From: Sulfurovum sp.
GTDB lineage: Bacteria; Campylobacterota; Campylobacteria; Campylobacterales; Sulfurovaceae
Assembly (NCBI GenBank): GCA_026989435.1
Contig: JALSJI010000044.1
Location: 1-64,000, forward strand
Length of the DNA: 64,000 nucleotides
Direction: 5' to 3'
The position numbers and the translations under genes were made by a program. Below the pieces are notes generated by a model, which saw only the letters and a program-made list of their open reading frames with translations, had not been told where the DNA came from and searched no databases. Below, in pieces: positions 19,277 to 28,118 of the stretch; within the stretch, counting starts at the first letter, position 1; every line of letters starts with the position of its first letter.

Positions 19277-20550
19277 TGTTTTGGTACCATGCAGCAACTA
19301 AACATTCGTATAATTCGGTACGTACCAATCCAAACTATTTAGAGTGGGAGAACCAGCCTAGTACGTACAAAATATATCCGGAAAATTATCAAAGATATAG
19401 GCTTGATTTAGATAATGCGGAGGATTCGTTTCTCTATCATATTGCAGGGCTTACAGCCAAAAAAAGTTACCCTAGCGGTGTGTATTATTTGCGTATCAAT
19501 CCAAGTGCAGGAGCACTCTACCCTAATGAACTTTATGTACAGATACGTGGGGTAAAAGGAAAAGAGGACGGTATTTATCACTTTGAAGTATACTCTTCTT
19601 CTTTAACACTTTTGCAAAAGATTGACGACACTCAGGGGCTAGAGCCTTATTTTGGATTTATGCGGGCTATGAGAGGGTATCTCTTTTTGGTCTCTGCTAT
19701 TTATTATCGTTCTTCATGGAAATATAAAAACCGTGCATTCCGTTACTGTCTATTGGACGCAGGGCATCTATTAGGCAGCATAGAAGCTGCAGCATTGCTC
19801 AAACCTCATTCCGTAGAAATGGTTTATGGCATAAAGAGGCAAAAACTTAATCGTATATTCGGGTTTAATGAAGAGGAGTGGTTTTTGTCCGGTGCCGTTA
19901 TGGCAGACCCTGTAGATCTGCAAGCGGTCGAAGCGATAGAGTTTGTATTGCCTTATGTCAACGGGAGCAGAAGTTTTGAACGAAATAAGCTCATTGCGCA
20001 GGCATATCAAGAGAGTATTTCTCCAAAGGGGTGTGTATCTCAAACAAAGAGTCCTGTTTTTTATTACGAGAAAGAGAAATTACTAGCTACGCTGTTTCGG
20101 CGACGTTCTCAACGTGGATTTCATGAAGGTGCGATTACAAAAGAGCAGTTTGAGTATATTGCGAGGGTACTTAGTGAACCGATACTTTCAGATTGTGATG
20201 AAGAGGTAGCGGTGTATGCCGTGATAAACCGGGTGATAGGTATGCCTCTTGGATTATATAGAGACGGGAATTATCTCTTTTATGGCGATTTTTCTCAAAA
20301 GGCAGGGTATCTCTCATTGGAGCAATATGGTCTTTCTCAAAAAGGAGCAGTGGTTTTTTTCCTTACTTCTAATGCCGAAAATTATCAGTCTTTTTATCAA
20401 AAAGCAGGTGTTATAGGGCATAGACTTTATATTGCTGCAGACTATTTAAATATAGGTTGTTCCGGTATAGGTGCCTACTATGATGACGAGGTGAATACAT
20501 TTGTAGGAAACGATGAGATGGTATTGTATGCTTTGGCAGTAGGGAAATAG
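19276..20550 (+). CDS. SagB/ThcOx-like nitroreductase-family protein, two tandem domains
   Basis: NPSAGALYPNELYVQI...YLFLVSAIYYRSSWKYKNRAFRYCLLDAGHLLGSIEAAA and second RRRSQRGF...GVIGHRLYIAADYLNIGCSGIGAYYDDE domain. Confidence 0.88.
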   Translation: MFWYHAATKHSYNSVRTNPNYLEWENQPSTYKIYPENYQRYRLDLDNAEDSFLYHIAGLTAKKSYPSGVYYLRINPSAGALYPNELYVQIRGVKGKEDGIYHFEVYSSSLTLLQKIDDTQGLEPYFGFMRAMRGYLFLVSAIYYRSSWKYKNRAFRYCLLDAGHLLGSIEAAALLKPHSVEMVYGIKRQKLNRIFGFNEEEWFLSGAVMADPVDLQAVEAIEFVLPYVNGSRSFERNKLIAQAYQESISPKGCVSQTKSPVFYYEKEKLLATLFRRRSQRGFHEGAITKEQFEYIARVLSEPILSDCDEEVAVYAVINRVIGMPLGLYRDGNYLFYGDFSQKAGYLSLEQYGLSQKGAVVFFLTSNAENYQSFYQKAGVIGHRLYIAADYLNIGCSGIGAYYDDEVNTFVGNDEMVLYALAVGK

Positions 20551-20640
20551 AAAATGTAGTATTTTATTTCTTGTTTGACAAGTCTCGAATTTAAATCCAA
20601 AGTGCAATTTTACCTTTAAAAATATTCTATCCAAATCCTC

Positions 20641-20757
20641 TTAGGATACATTTAAGTTTTCATGAAATACCTCATAGAGCGTTTCCCCTCCGAGCGATTT
20701 TCTCGGTCGATGATTGAATCGAATATCTCTATTACTTTTCTTGATTTTTTGGAAGCA
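20641..20757 (-). mobile_element. IS30-family-like transposase 3' remnant
   Basis: - strand reads ...KKSNRDIRFNHRPRKSLGGETLYEVFHENLNVS*, matching the conserved NxRPRKxLGxxTPxEVF end of IS30 transposases; no intact ORF. Confidence 0.75.
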
Positions 20758-20794
20758 ATTTTCCTGTCTAAAAATTCTTGTTTTGTTTTCATAT

Positions 20795-21253
20795 CTATAT
20801 AAACCTTACCTGTAAATTTAACTTAAATAGTTGTTCACTGCCACTTGTATATATCTCCCCAAACCCATGTCTTGAACTGCTTGGAGTTTCTAACTTAGTG
20901 TTATCATATAAATAATCCTGAAATTCATTTCTATTGTAAATATGATAACAAAGTATATCACCATCTTCTTTTACAATAATATACCCACCATTAGCATCAT
21001 AGTTTCCTGTCCATATCGCATTAGGTGTCATACCTAACGCACTATCAGTTAAAAAATTTTTCATCTTATATTCATAATATGGATGATGATTTTCCAAGTT
21101 GAAATGACAAGGATTTATTATCTTTATCTTTTCAATTAATTCTGATACAGTATTACCCTTACCACTATAAAACAGCTTTAAAATTTCTGAAACTACAATA
21201 GGAAACTGACTGTCTATCATCATTAAATTTTGCTCAAACTTATTATTTTGCAT
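20795..21253 (-). pseudogene. C-terminal portion of HpaII-like type II restriction endonuclease (separate ORF after frameshift)
   Basis: MQNNKFEQNLMMIDSQFP... continues the preceding ORF in +1 frame; combined length about 355 aa. Confidence 0.65.
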
Positions 21254-21257
21254 ACTA

Positions 21258-21869
21258 TTAATAAATCAATTCAGATCCATAATTTTTAATCTCGCTAATT
21301 CTATCCCTAATTTTACTTCTACTATTAATACTGTTTATTTCATCAATAATATTTTGTTTTAGAGAATTAGATAATTTATAAATAAAATTTGTTGACCCAC
21401 TTGCATTTATTAGGGTAGACGACCCACCTAAACGAGATTTTATACTAAATCCAAGTGTAGGATTATGTCCTGTGAAAAGATCATGAACAACTAATGTAAT
21501 ATCTCTCTTTTCTTTTGACTTTGCCTTTAATTTTGTTATTTTAATTGAGTGCATAAAACTTAAAATACTAGGAACTTCAAAGGCACTTTTTTTAGAACTT
21601 TGTATTTTATGTAAAAGTTCTATTGATTTTTCTTTGAATTCTTCTACCGTAAGTTTAATAAGTAAATTTCCATCTTTATCAATAACTTTTATATGTGAGT
21701 TTCTTAGAAATTCAAGATCTCCGGAAGTACCCTCTTTAAGAACTTTCAAAATTGGATAATAAATTGTCTCTATTTTATTGAGATCTTTATCTGCTGCATA
21801 TAATTTACCGTCTGCAAGGAGTTTTAAAAACACATACACTTCACTCCACTCACCTTTATTTAATGCCAT
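21258..21869 (-). pseudogene. N-terminal portion of HpaII-like type II restriction endonuclease
   Basis: MALNKGEWSEVYVFLKLLADGKLYAADKDL typical of HpaII-family REases; adjacent to C5 MTase and Vsr. Confidence 0.7.
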
Positions 21870-22957
21870 TAAAATCCTTGTGCAATATCTAATTTTATGT
21901 CTAGATCAATAGTACTTATTTCTATTTCCTTGTTTGACTCATAATAAAGTTCATCTAGTTTGCTTATAATTTTTTTTGCTATTGTGTTTACTACAGGAAC
22001 ACTAACAGAGTTGCCAAACTGTTTATATGCTTGTGCATCACTAACCGGGATTTTAAAACTATCAGGAAAGCCTTGAAGTCTTGCCCATTCTCTTGGAGTC
22101 ATTTTTCTTATATACTCTCTATTTATTTCACCCTTGATATTGGTTTTGGGAGTAAAGTCGGTTAATCTTTTATCGACAAGTAAATTTCTTTCTTTACCCA
22201 TACCCCCGACAACTATCGTATTTGCTATGTCCGTATGCTTAAGGACAGCATACCCGAAACCATTTCCTTTTTCTTCATGCCTGGCTCTATGTTTTTTTAA
22301 GGTATTTAAGTAAGTATTAGATAAATAATATTTGCCGGATACCTCTTCTTTTTCCATAATATCTTTAATTTTCTTTTTCAACTTTATCGGTTCAGGAAAT
22401 TTAAAATCTACTTCTTCTCCGTTTTCACCTTTTTTAAAACCAACTATATAAATTCTTTCTCTTTTTTGAGGTACCCCGAAATCTTTAGCATTAAGTAGCT
22501 GGGAATGAACACTGTAGCCCAAGTCATTTTTAAGTGTGTTCATTATTGTTTCAAATGTTCTTCCTTTATCATGATTAGTCAGTCCCTTGACATTCTCAAG
22601 TAAAAAAGCCTTAGGCTGTATTGCTCTAATAATTCTAGCTATATCAAAAAATAAAGTACCTCTAGTATCTTCAAAGCCGCCCCTACGCCCTGCTATACTA
22701 AACGCCTGACAGGGAAAACCTGCTAATAAAATATCAAAATCAGGAAAATTCTCTAGTTCCTCATCCGTTATTTTTGTTACATCGCAAAAAGGATCTTCTC
22801 CAAAATTTTCTTTATATGTTTTACAGGCATATTTATCAATTTCTGCAGAAAAAACATTTTTTACTCGTTTAGTTTGTTCAAAACCTAAACGAATTCCACC
22901 TATTCCTGCAAATAAATCAACGGTTTTATATTTGCCGTTTCTCATGTTTCTCTCCAT
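21869..22957 (-). CDS. DNA (cytosine-5) methyltransferase, HpaII-like
   Basis: VDLFAGIGGIRLGFEQT, GFPCQAFSIAGRRGGFEDTRGTLFFDI, LLENVKGL, QKRERIYIVGF, QFGNSVSVPVV motifs. Confidence 0.95.
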   Translation of the reverse strand: MERNMRNGKYKTVDLFAGIGGIRLGFEQTKRVKNVFSAEIDKYACKTYKENFGEDPFCDVTKITDEELENFPDFDILLAGFPCQAFSIAGRRGGFEDTRGTLFFDIARIIRAIQPKAFLLENVKGLTNHDKGRTFETIMNTLKNDLGYSVHSQLLNAKDFGVPQKRERIYIVGFKKGENGEEVDFKFPEPIKLKKKIKDIMEKEEVSGKYYLSNTYLNTLKKHRARHEEKGNGFGYAVLKHTDIANTIVVGGMGKERNLLVDKRLTDFTPKTNIKGEINREYIRKMTPREWARLQGFPDSFKIPVSDAQAYKQFGNSVSVPVVNTIAKKIISKLDELYYESNKEIEISTIDLDIKLDIAQGF

Positions 22958-22966
22958 TTATTTGCT

Positions 22967-23359
22967 CTATCTACCCTCATAAGCTTCCCTCACTTTCTCA
23001 ACACACATATCTAGTTCTTTTTGAATTTCCGTACCCCAAAATCTCAAAACTATCCATCCGTCTTTTTTTAATTTTTCAGTTACTTCGTTATCACGTTCAA
23101 TATTTCGTAAAATCTTTTTTTCCCAAAATTCTGCATTTGTTTTAAATCGTTCATCTTTAACCAAATAGTTATATCCATGCCAAAACTCACTATCACAAAA
23201 AACAGCAATTTTCTTTCTCTTAAAAACAAAGTCCGGCTTACCAAATACAGTTTTATCATTTTTTCTGTATCTCATTCCATTATGCCACAAAGCTTTACCT
23301 AAGAGCAATTCTATTTTAGTATCTTTGGATTTAATTTTTTTTGCTGTTTTACTATCCAT
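22967..23359 (-). CDS. vsr: Very short patch repair (Vsr) endonuclease
   Basis: IKSKDTKIELLLGKALWHNGMRYRKNDKTVFGKPDFVFKRKKIAVFCDSEFWHGYNY. Confidence 0.93.
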   Translation of the reverse strand: MDSKTAKKIKSKDTKIELLLGKALWHNGMRYRKNDKTVFGKPDFVFKRKKIAVFCDSEFWHGYNYLVKDERFKTNAEFWEKKILRNIERDNEVTEKLKKDGWIVLRFWGTEIQKELDMCVEKVREAYEGR

Positions 23360-23419
23360 GCAAAAGCACCTAATCGATTAGATTGTATTATATCCTAACT
23401 CTTCCTAAGAGTTAAGAAA

Positions 23420-23438
23420 ATATGCCATATTGACATAT
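23420..23438. promoter_or_regulatory. Operator-like 19-bp inverted repeat upstream of vsr-M-R operon
   Basis: ATATGCCA-TAT-TGACATAT, 60 nt upstream of vsr start (sense strand ATATGTCAATATGGCATAT); TTAACT-N17-TATAAT follows on the sense strand. Confidence 0.65.
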
Positions 23439-23489
23439 TTTACACATTCCGTGAACTGCTCTCATTGAGTAGTTTTTGTTTTTCCTGCT

Positions 23490-23800
23490 TCATATCTTCT
23501 GGAACATCATCATATATTGCATCATCTCCGTAACATCTGGAAAATATTCCGGAGTCATTACATTAGCGAGGAGCTCTTTATGAGGCATACGCTCAAAGAC
23601 ATACTCTGTAATTCTCTCCATCTCTTCATTATCATAATCTATCTCTTTTAGGTCGGCAATTATTTTAGAAAGACCGAGGTACTCCAGGAATAAGATGTAG
23701 TATGTCTTTGGCTTGTCTGCTTTGTAAAAGCTATTGATCTATTCTGTGGATGCTGCCAAGGTTTTATCAAAAGTCTGTCGGTTTTTTGCTACGGTGTATT
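23490..23800 (-). pseudogene. Decayed protein-coding gene of unknown function
   Basis: - strand frame VAKNRQTFDKTLAASTE*INSFYKADKPKTYYILFLEYLGLSKIIADLKEIDYDNEEMERITEYVFERMPHKELLANVMTPEYFPDVTEMMQYMMMFQKI* with an internal stop. Confidence 0.55.
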
Positions 23801-23861
23801 ATACGAGGTGATAACGATAACTCAATCTCTTTTCTCCTATACTCTATCCAAGGAGTAGTGA

Positions 23862-23870
23862 CCCCCCCCC
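23862..23870. repeat. Mononucleotide C9 (G9 on - strand) tract
   Basis: AGTGACCCCCCCCCTATACC read directly. Confidence 0.9.
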
Positions 23871-23883
23871 TATACCTTTTTCT

Positions 23884-23982
23884 CTAGCTATAGTCTGTGT
23901 CAAAAACTATACCCAAAATCACCATCGCAAAGAGTAGGATAATAAGTATGTTATAAAGTGTTTTATTACTTGGAGGTTTCAT
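23884..23982 (-). CDS. Small single-TM protein (32 aa)
   Basis: MKPPSNKTLYNILIILLFAMVILGIVFDTDYS* with AAAGGA upstream; follows the yaaA-like gene by about 10 nt. Confidence 0.45.
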   Translation of the reverse strand: MKPPSNKTLYNILIILLFAMVILGIVFDTDYS

Positions 23983-23992
23983 AAAAATCCTT

Positions 23993-24736
23993 TTATTTCT
24001 CTATTGTATAAATTATCTCAGTCTTATTCTTTTTAGTCTGTATTTCACGGATGTATAAATCCTTGATAGGGAGATCTTTTAACTCGTTTATCTGTGTAAT
24101 GCCTGCTTTGGCTATCTCTCGTAAAACGATGCCTCTATAGGCTTTTGCCCAGTGGCTTACGACTTTACCGTTTTTAATGAACTTGAGGGTAGTGTAAGGC
24201 TTGGTAGGTTTGTAGAACTTGTCGTAAAAGCCTGCGCGTAAATCTAGTATCTCCTCATTTTGTAGATAATCTTCCATGAGATGTGCAGCATGCTCATTAT
24301 AAAATTTTTCAGGTTTGATATCACCTATGCGCGCACCTTGTTTGAGTTTATACTCCGGTATAAGATCTTTGGCTCTGATGGGGCCTAGGAGGTTTGAAAA
24401 GAGTATGACACGGTTATCTATATACCTTTGTACATCGTTCTTTAGATTCCCATACCCTAGGTAGTCAAAGGCAACTCCCGTATAACGCTCTATAGCTTTC
24501 ATCGTCGGTTCATGGATGATATCTTTTATATATTTACGTATGTCACTCTCTTTTTTGATACCGAACATTTCTGAGAGTATTTGAATATCCCCTTGTTGTA
24601 TTATATTGGTGTATGTATGCAGAAGGTTGATACGTTTTGGGGTCAATGCTGCAAAAAGAAGGGTCGCAGGGTCAAAGGCGTATTCTCCTCCGGATTTTTT
24701 TGTTTCACTTGGTGCTAAGAGAATCGTCACGGACAT
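23993..24736 (-). CDS. yaaA: YaaA-family (peroxide stress) protein
   Basis: MSVTILLAPSETKKSGGEYAF...ILDLRAGFYDKFYKP...SHWAKAYRG. Confidence 0.8.
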   Translation of the reverse strand: MSVTILLAPSETKKSGGEYAFDPATLLFAALTPKRINLLHTYTNIIQQGDIQILSEMFGIKKESDIRKYIKDIIHEPTMKAIERYTGVAFDYLGYGNLKNDVQRYIDNRVILFSNLLGPIRAKDLIPEYKLKQGARIGDIKPEKFYNEHAAHLMEDYLQNEEILDLRAGFYDKFYKPTKPYTTLKFIKNGKVVSHWAKAYRGIVLREIAKAGITQINELKDLPIKDLYIREIQTKKNKTEIIYTIEK

Positions 24737-25428
24737 GTTTGTACCTTTTCTATGAATTGTGCTGCACGATAGGCATTTTTAACGACTATATCAGTATATG
24801 CTTCAAGCTCCTCTTTTTCTCCATAGCCGCAAAGCACACCTATACCCGTAATGTTTGCTTTTTGTGCCGCTATCATATCTATAGCCGTATCGCCAATCAT
24901 ATAACCTGCCTTTGTATGTTCGTATCCCAGTGCATGCATTGCACGTTTTAGCGGTTCAGGATCCGGTTTGGGTTTGGTGACATCTTCTCTGCCTATGAGT
25001 ATGTCAAAATATTTCATGATGTCAAAGTGTTCAAGAAGTGTACGCGAATAGGCACTTGTTTTTGTTGTGACAATACCGAGGCGCCCATATTTTTGTGCTA
25101 AAACAAGTGCTTCTTCTACACGGGGAAGCAGTGTCGTTTTTTGTGTATATACGGTTTTATAGTGTGCTTTATATGCATGAACATATGCAGCTATTTGAGA
25201 GGTATTAACACCTAGTTTTTCAAACATTACCTCCAGAGGCGAGCCTATCAATGTTATGATATTTTTAGCATCCGGTATCTTATTGTCAAATGCTTCATAG
25301 GCTTTTGCAAAACTCTCCAAAATGGCTTCTTTCGAGTCAATTAGCGTACCGTCAAGATCAAATAAAATAATATGTGTATTATTTTGGATCTTTTCGGATG
25401 GGTGCACGGTGTGTTGTTTATTTAGCAT
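24727..25428 (-). CDS. HAD-family hydrolase, phosphoglycolate phosphatase-like
   Basis: ILFDLDGTLIDSKEAI...GIVTTKTSAYSRTLLEHF...VTKPKPDPEPLKRAM...MIGDTAIDMIAAQKAN. Confidence 0.88.
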   Translation of the reverse strand: MLNKQHTVHPSEKIQNNTHIILFDLDGTLIDSKEAILESFAKAYEAFDNKIPDAKNIITLIGSPLEVMFEKLGVNTSQIAAYVHAYKAHYKTVYTQKTTLLPRVEEALVLAQKYGRLGIVTTKTSAYSRTLLEHFDIMKYFDILIGREDVTKPKPDPEPLKRAMHALGYEHTKAGYMIGDTAIDMIAAQKANITGIGVLCGYGEKEELEAYTDIVVKNAYRAAQFIEKVQTCP

Positions 25429-25549
25429 TTTTAGCCTTTTGCCAATTAGGTATTTTATTTTGAATCATACCTAGTCAAGATAAACGCAAATTGAAATGGG
25501 ATGCGGCGAGCATTTATTTTTAAAAATTTAATTATTTTTATAGAAAAGC

Positions 25550-25578
25550 TTGACAATATTAAGCATTTTGTCTATAAT
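25550..25578 (+). promoter_or_regulatory. Consensus sigma70-type promoter for tRNA-tuf operon
   Basis: TTGACA (25550-25555) - 17 nt - TATAAT (25573-25578). Confidence 0.8.
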
Positions 25579-25614
25579 TCCCTCCATTTTAAGTAAATTG
25601 CTTTGAATGATGGT

Positions 25615-25691
25615 GCTGGTGTAGCTCAGCTGGCTAGAGCAGCTGATTTGTAATCAGCAGGTCGGGGGTTCGAGTCCCTTCACCAGCTCCA
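25615..25691 (+). tRNA. tRNA-Thr (anticodon TGT)
   Basis: GCTGGTG...CACCAGC acceptor, GCTGATTTGTAATCAGC anticodon arm, GGTTCGAGTCC T-arm, encoded CCA. Confidence 0.95.
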
Positions 25692-25777
25692 TAAATTTTA
25701 TCAGTGTTTGACCGGAAAAAACGATATAGAGTATCTTGAATAAAGAGATTATATCATGAAAGCATTTTAGACTATTG

Positions 25778-25862
25778 GGTGGGTTACTCAAGTGGCCAAC
25801 GAGGGCGGACTGTAAATCCGCTGACTACGTCTTCGAAGGTTCGAATCCTTCACCCACCACCA
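25778..25862 (+). tRNA. tRNA-Tyr (anticodon GTA)
   Basis: GGTGGGT...ACCCACC acceptor, GGACTGTAAATCC anticodon arm, long variable arm, CCA end. Confidence 0.95.
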
Positions 25863-25879
25863 TGATTTAGTTTTATGAT

Positions 25880-25955
25880 GCGGGCGTAGCTCAGTGGCTA
25901 GAGTTCCTGCCTTCCAAGCAGGCTGTCGAGGGTTCGAATCCCTTCGCCCGCTCCA
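25880..25955 (+). tRNA. tRNA-Gly (anticodon TCC)
   Basis: GCGGGCG...CGCCCGC acceptor, CCTGCCTTCCAAGCAGG anticodon arm, CCA end. Confidence 0.95.
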
Positions 25956-26091
25956 AATGATTAATCTGGAAGCTGATGTGAATACACGATCATTATATAC
26001 TTTGACATTCTCATCACTATTAAATACTCATAATCATATATTTATATGCAAATGCCAAGATTGAGAGCACTGCAATTTTATTGATAAATTT

Positions 26092-26166
<75 letters not shown>

Positions 26167-26300
26167 GAGAGAGCAAACCAAGTATGGACAAGCGTGTAGT
26201 AGGCCTACTATACTCCTGTCCATATAGGTTAAAATAAGATTAAGTAGCTTTGGGTATAATACTGCCTTTAATACAACATTAATTACGCTAGGAGAAAAGC

Positions 26301-27509
26301 ATGGCTAAAGAAAAATTTGAACGTACGAAACCGCACGTTAATATAGGTACGATCGGTCACGTTGACCACGGGAAAACAACATTGACAGCCGCAATTACAA
26401 TGTGTCTTGGTCTAAAAAATGGTCAGGCAACTATGGATTATGATCAAATTGATAATGCGCCGGAAGAGAGAGAAAGAGGTATTACAATTGCAACTTCTCA
26501 CGTAGAATATGAAACAGATACTAGACACTATGCACACGTTGATTGTCCGGGTCACGCAGATTATGTTAAAAATATGATTACCGGTGCTGCACAGATGGAC
26601 GGTGCTATTCTTGTCATTGCTTCGACAGATGGACCGATGGCACAAACTAGAGAGCATATTCTCCTTTCTAAGCAGGTTGGTGTACCATATATCGTTGTTT
26701 TCCTAAACAAAGAAGATCAGCTTGATGCCGAAGATAAAGAAGAGATGTTAGAGCTAGTAGAGATGGAAGTACGCGAATTGCTTTCAGAGTATGACTTCCC
26801 GGGCGACGATACACCGATTGTAGCAGGTTCTGCGTTCAAAGCACTTGAAGAGGCAAAAAGCGGAACAGCGGGTGAGTGGTCAGAGAAAATCTATAAACTT
26901 ATGGATGAGGTAGATGCCTATATCCCGGAACCGCAAAGAGAAACCGATAAAGATTTCCTTATGGCGATTGAAGATATTTTTACAATTCAAGGTCGCGGTA
27001 CGGTTGTAACAGGAAAAGTAGATCAGGGACAAGTATGTGTCGGTGATGAAGTTGAAATCGTTGGTCTTAAAGATACGCAAAAGACAACGGTTACCGGCGT
27101 TGAGATGTTCCGAAAAGAGATGGATTGCGGTATTGCCGGTGACAATTGCGGTGTACTTATCCGCGGTATTGAAAAAGAGGCGGTACAAAGAGGCATGGTT
27201 CTTTGTAAGCCGGGTTCAATTACGCCACACACTAAATTTGAGGCAGAGATTTATGTATTGACAAAAGAGGAGGGCGGAAGACATACTCCATTCTTTAATA
27301 ACTACAGACCACAGTTTTATGTACGTACAACAGATGTGACAGGTTCAGTAGAGCTTTTAGAAGGTACAGAGATGGTTATGCCGGGTGACAATGTTAAGGT
27401 AAATGTTGAACTTATTGCACCGGTTGCATTGGATCAGGGAACAAAGTTTGCTATTCGCGAAGGTGGTAGAACAGTCGGTGCCGGTGTGGTTACTAAAATT
27501 ATTGCCTAA
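26301..27509 (+). CDS. tuf: Translation elongation factor Tu
   Basis: [41 protein letters not shown] motifs; somewhat divergent. Confidence 0.97.
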   Translation: MAKEKFERTKPHVNIGTIGHVDHGKTTLTAAITMCLGLKNGQATMDYDQIDNAPEERERGITIATSHVEYETDTRHYAHVDCPGHADYVKNMITGAAQMDGAILVIASTDGPMAQTREHILLSKQVGVPYIVVFLNKEDQLDAEDKEEMLELVEMEVRELLSEYDFPGDDTPIVAGSAFKALEEAKSGTAGEWSEKIYKLMDEVDAYIPEPQRETDKDFLMAIEDIFTIQGRGTVVTGKVDQGQVCVGDEVEIVGLKDTQKTTVTGVEMFRKEMDCGIAGDNCGVLIRGIEKEAVQRGMVLCKPGSITPHTKFEAEIYVLTKEEGGRHTPFFNNYRPQFYVRTTDVTGSVELLEGTEMVMPGDNVKVNVELIAPVALDQGTKFAIREGGRTVGAGVVTKIIA

Positions 27510-27551
27510 GTCGTGTTTTAACTAGATATATTTTAAGAGAAACAGGACGAA

Positions 27552-27623
27552 GCTATATCAAGACGGAGTCAGGTTCTATATCCGGCTCATGATATAGCCT
27601 TAATGAGTAAAGCGTAAGCTTTA
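27552..27623 (+). other. Tandem hairpins between tuf and rpmG (possible attenuator/leader)
   Basis: GCTATATCA(27552-27560)/TGATATAGC(27590-27598) and TAAAGC-GTAA-GCTTTA (27608-27623). Confidence 0.5.
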
Positions 27624-27644
27624 TGTTTGATAGAGGAGACAAGT

Positions 27645-27797
27645 ATGAGAGAATCTATTCACTTGGGATGTGAAAAGTGTACAAGACGCAATTACCACAC
27701 TACCAAAAATAAAAAAACGACTACAGAGAAACTTGCTCTTAAAAAGTATTGTAAATGGTGTAAGTGTCATACCGTACATAAAGAGATGAAACTGTAA
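27645..27797 (+). CDS. rpmG: 50S ribosomal protein L33 (missing from supplied ORF track)
   Basis: [50 protein letters not shown]. Confidence 0.95.
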   Translation: MRESIHLGCEKCTRRNYHTTKNKKTTTEKLALKKYCKWCKCHTVHKEMKL

Positions 27798-27836
27798 TGA
27801 TTAATATGTAATATCTAAAATTTTGGATATTATTGT

Positions 27837-27912
27837 AGGCCAATAGCTCAGTTGGTAGAGCACTGGTCTCCAAAACCAGGTGCCGTGGGTTCGAGTCCCT
27901 CTTGGCCTGCCA
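27837..27912 (+). tRNA. tRNA-Trp (anticodon CCA)
   Basis: AGGCCAA...TTGGCCT acceptor, CTGGTCTCCAAAACCAG anticodon arm, CCA end. Confidence 0.95.
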
Positions 27913-27930
27913 TAAAACTAAGGTAACACA

Positions 27931-28110
27931 ATGGAAAAAATTTCAACATTTATTACGAATGCTCGTAGCGAGCTTCATAAAGTAATATTTCCAACAAAAT
28001 TACAAGTAAGACAGGCATTTTTAGCAGTTATTTTGGTGGTAACTGTCATATCAATATTTTTAGCACTGGTTGACCTTTTGATGTCATCCATCGTATCATC
28101 AGTTTTATAG
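27931..28110 (+). CDS. secE: Preprotein translocase subunit SecE (missing from supplied ORF track)
   Basis: MEKISTFITNARSELHKVIFPTKLQVRQAFLAVILVVTVISIFLALVDLLMSSIVSSVL*. Confidence 0.92.
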   Translation: MEKISTFITNARSELHKVIFPTKLQVRQAFLAVILVVTVISIFLALVDLLMSSIVSSVL

Positions 28111-28118
28111 GATAAACA

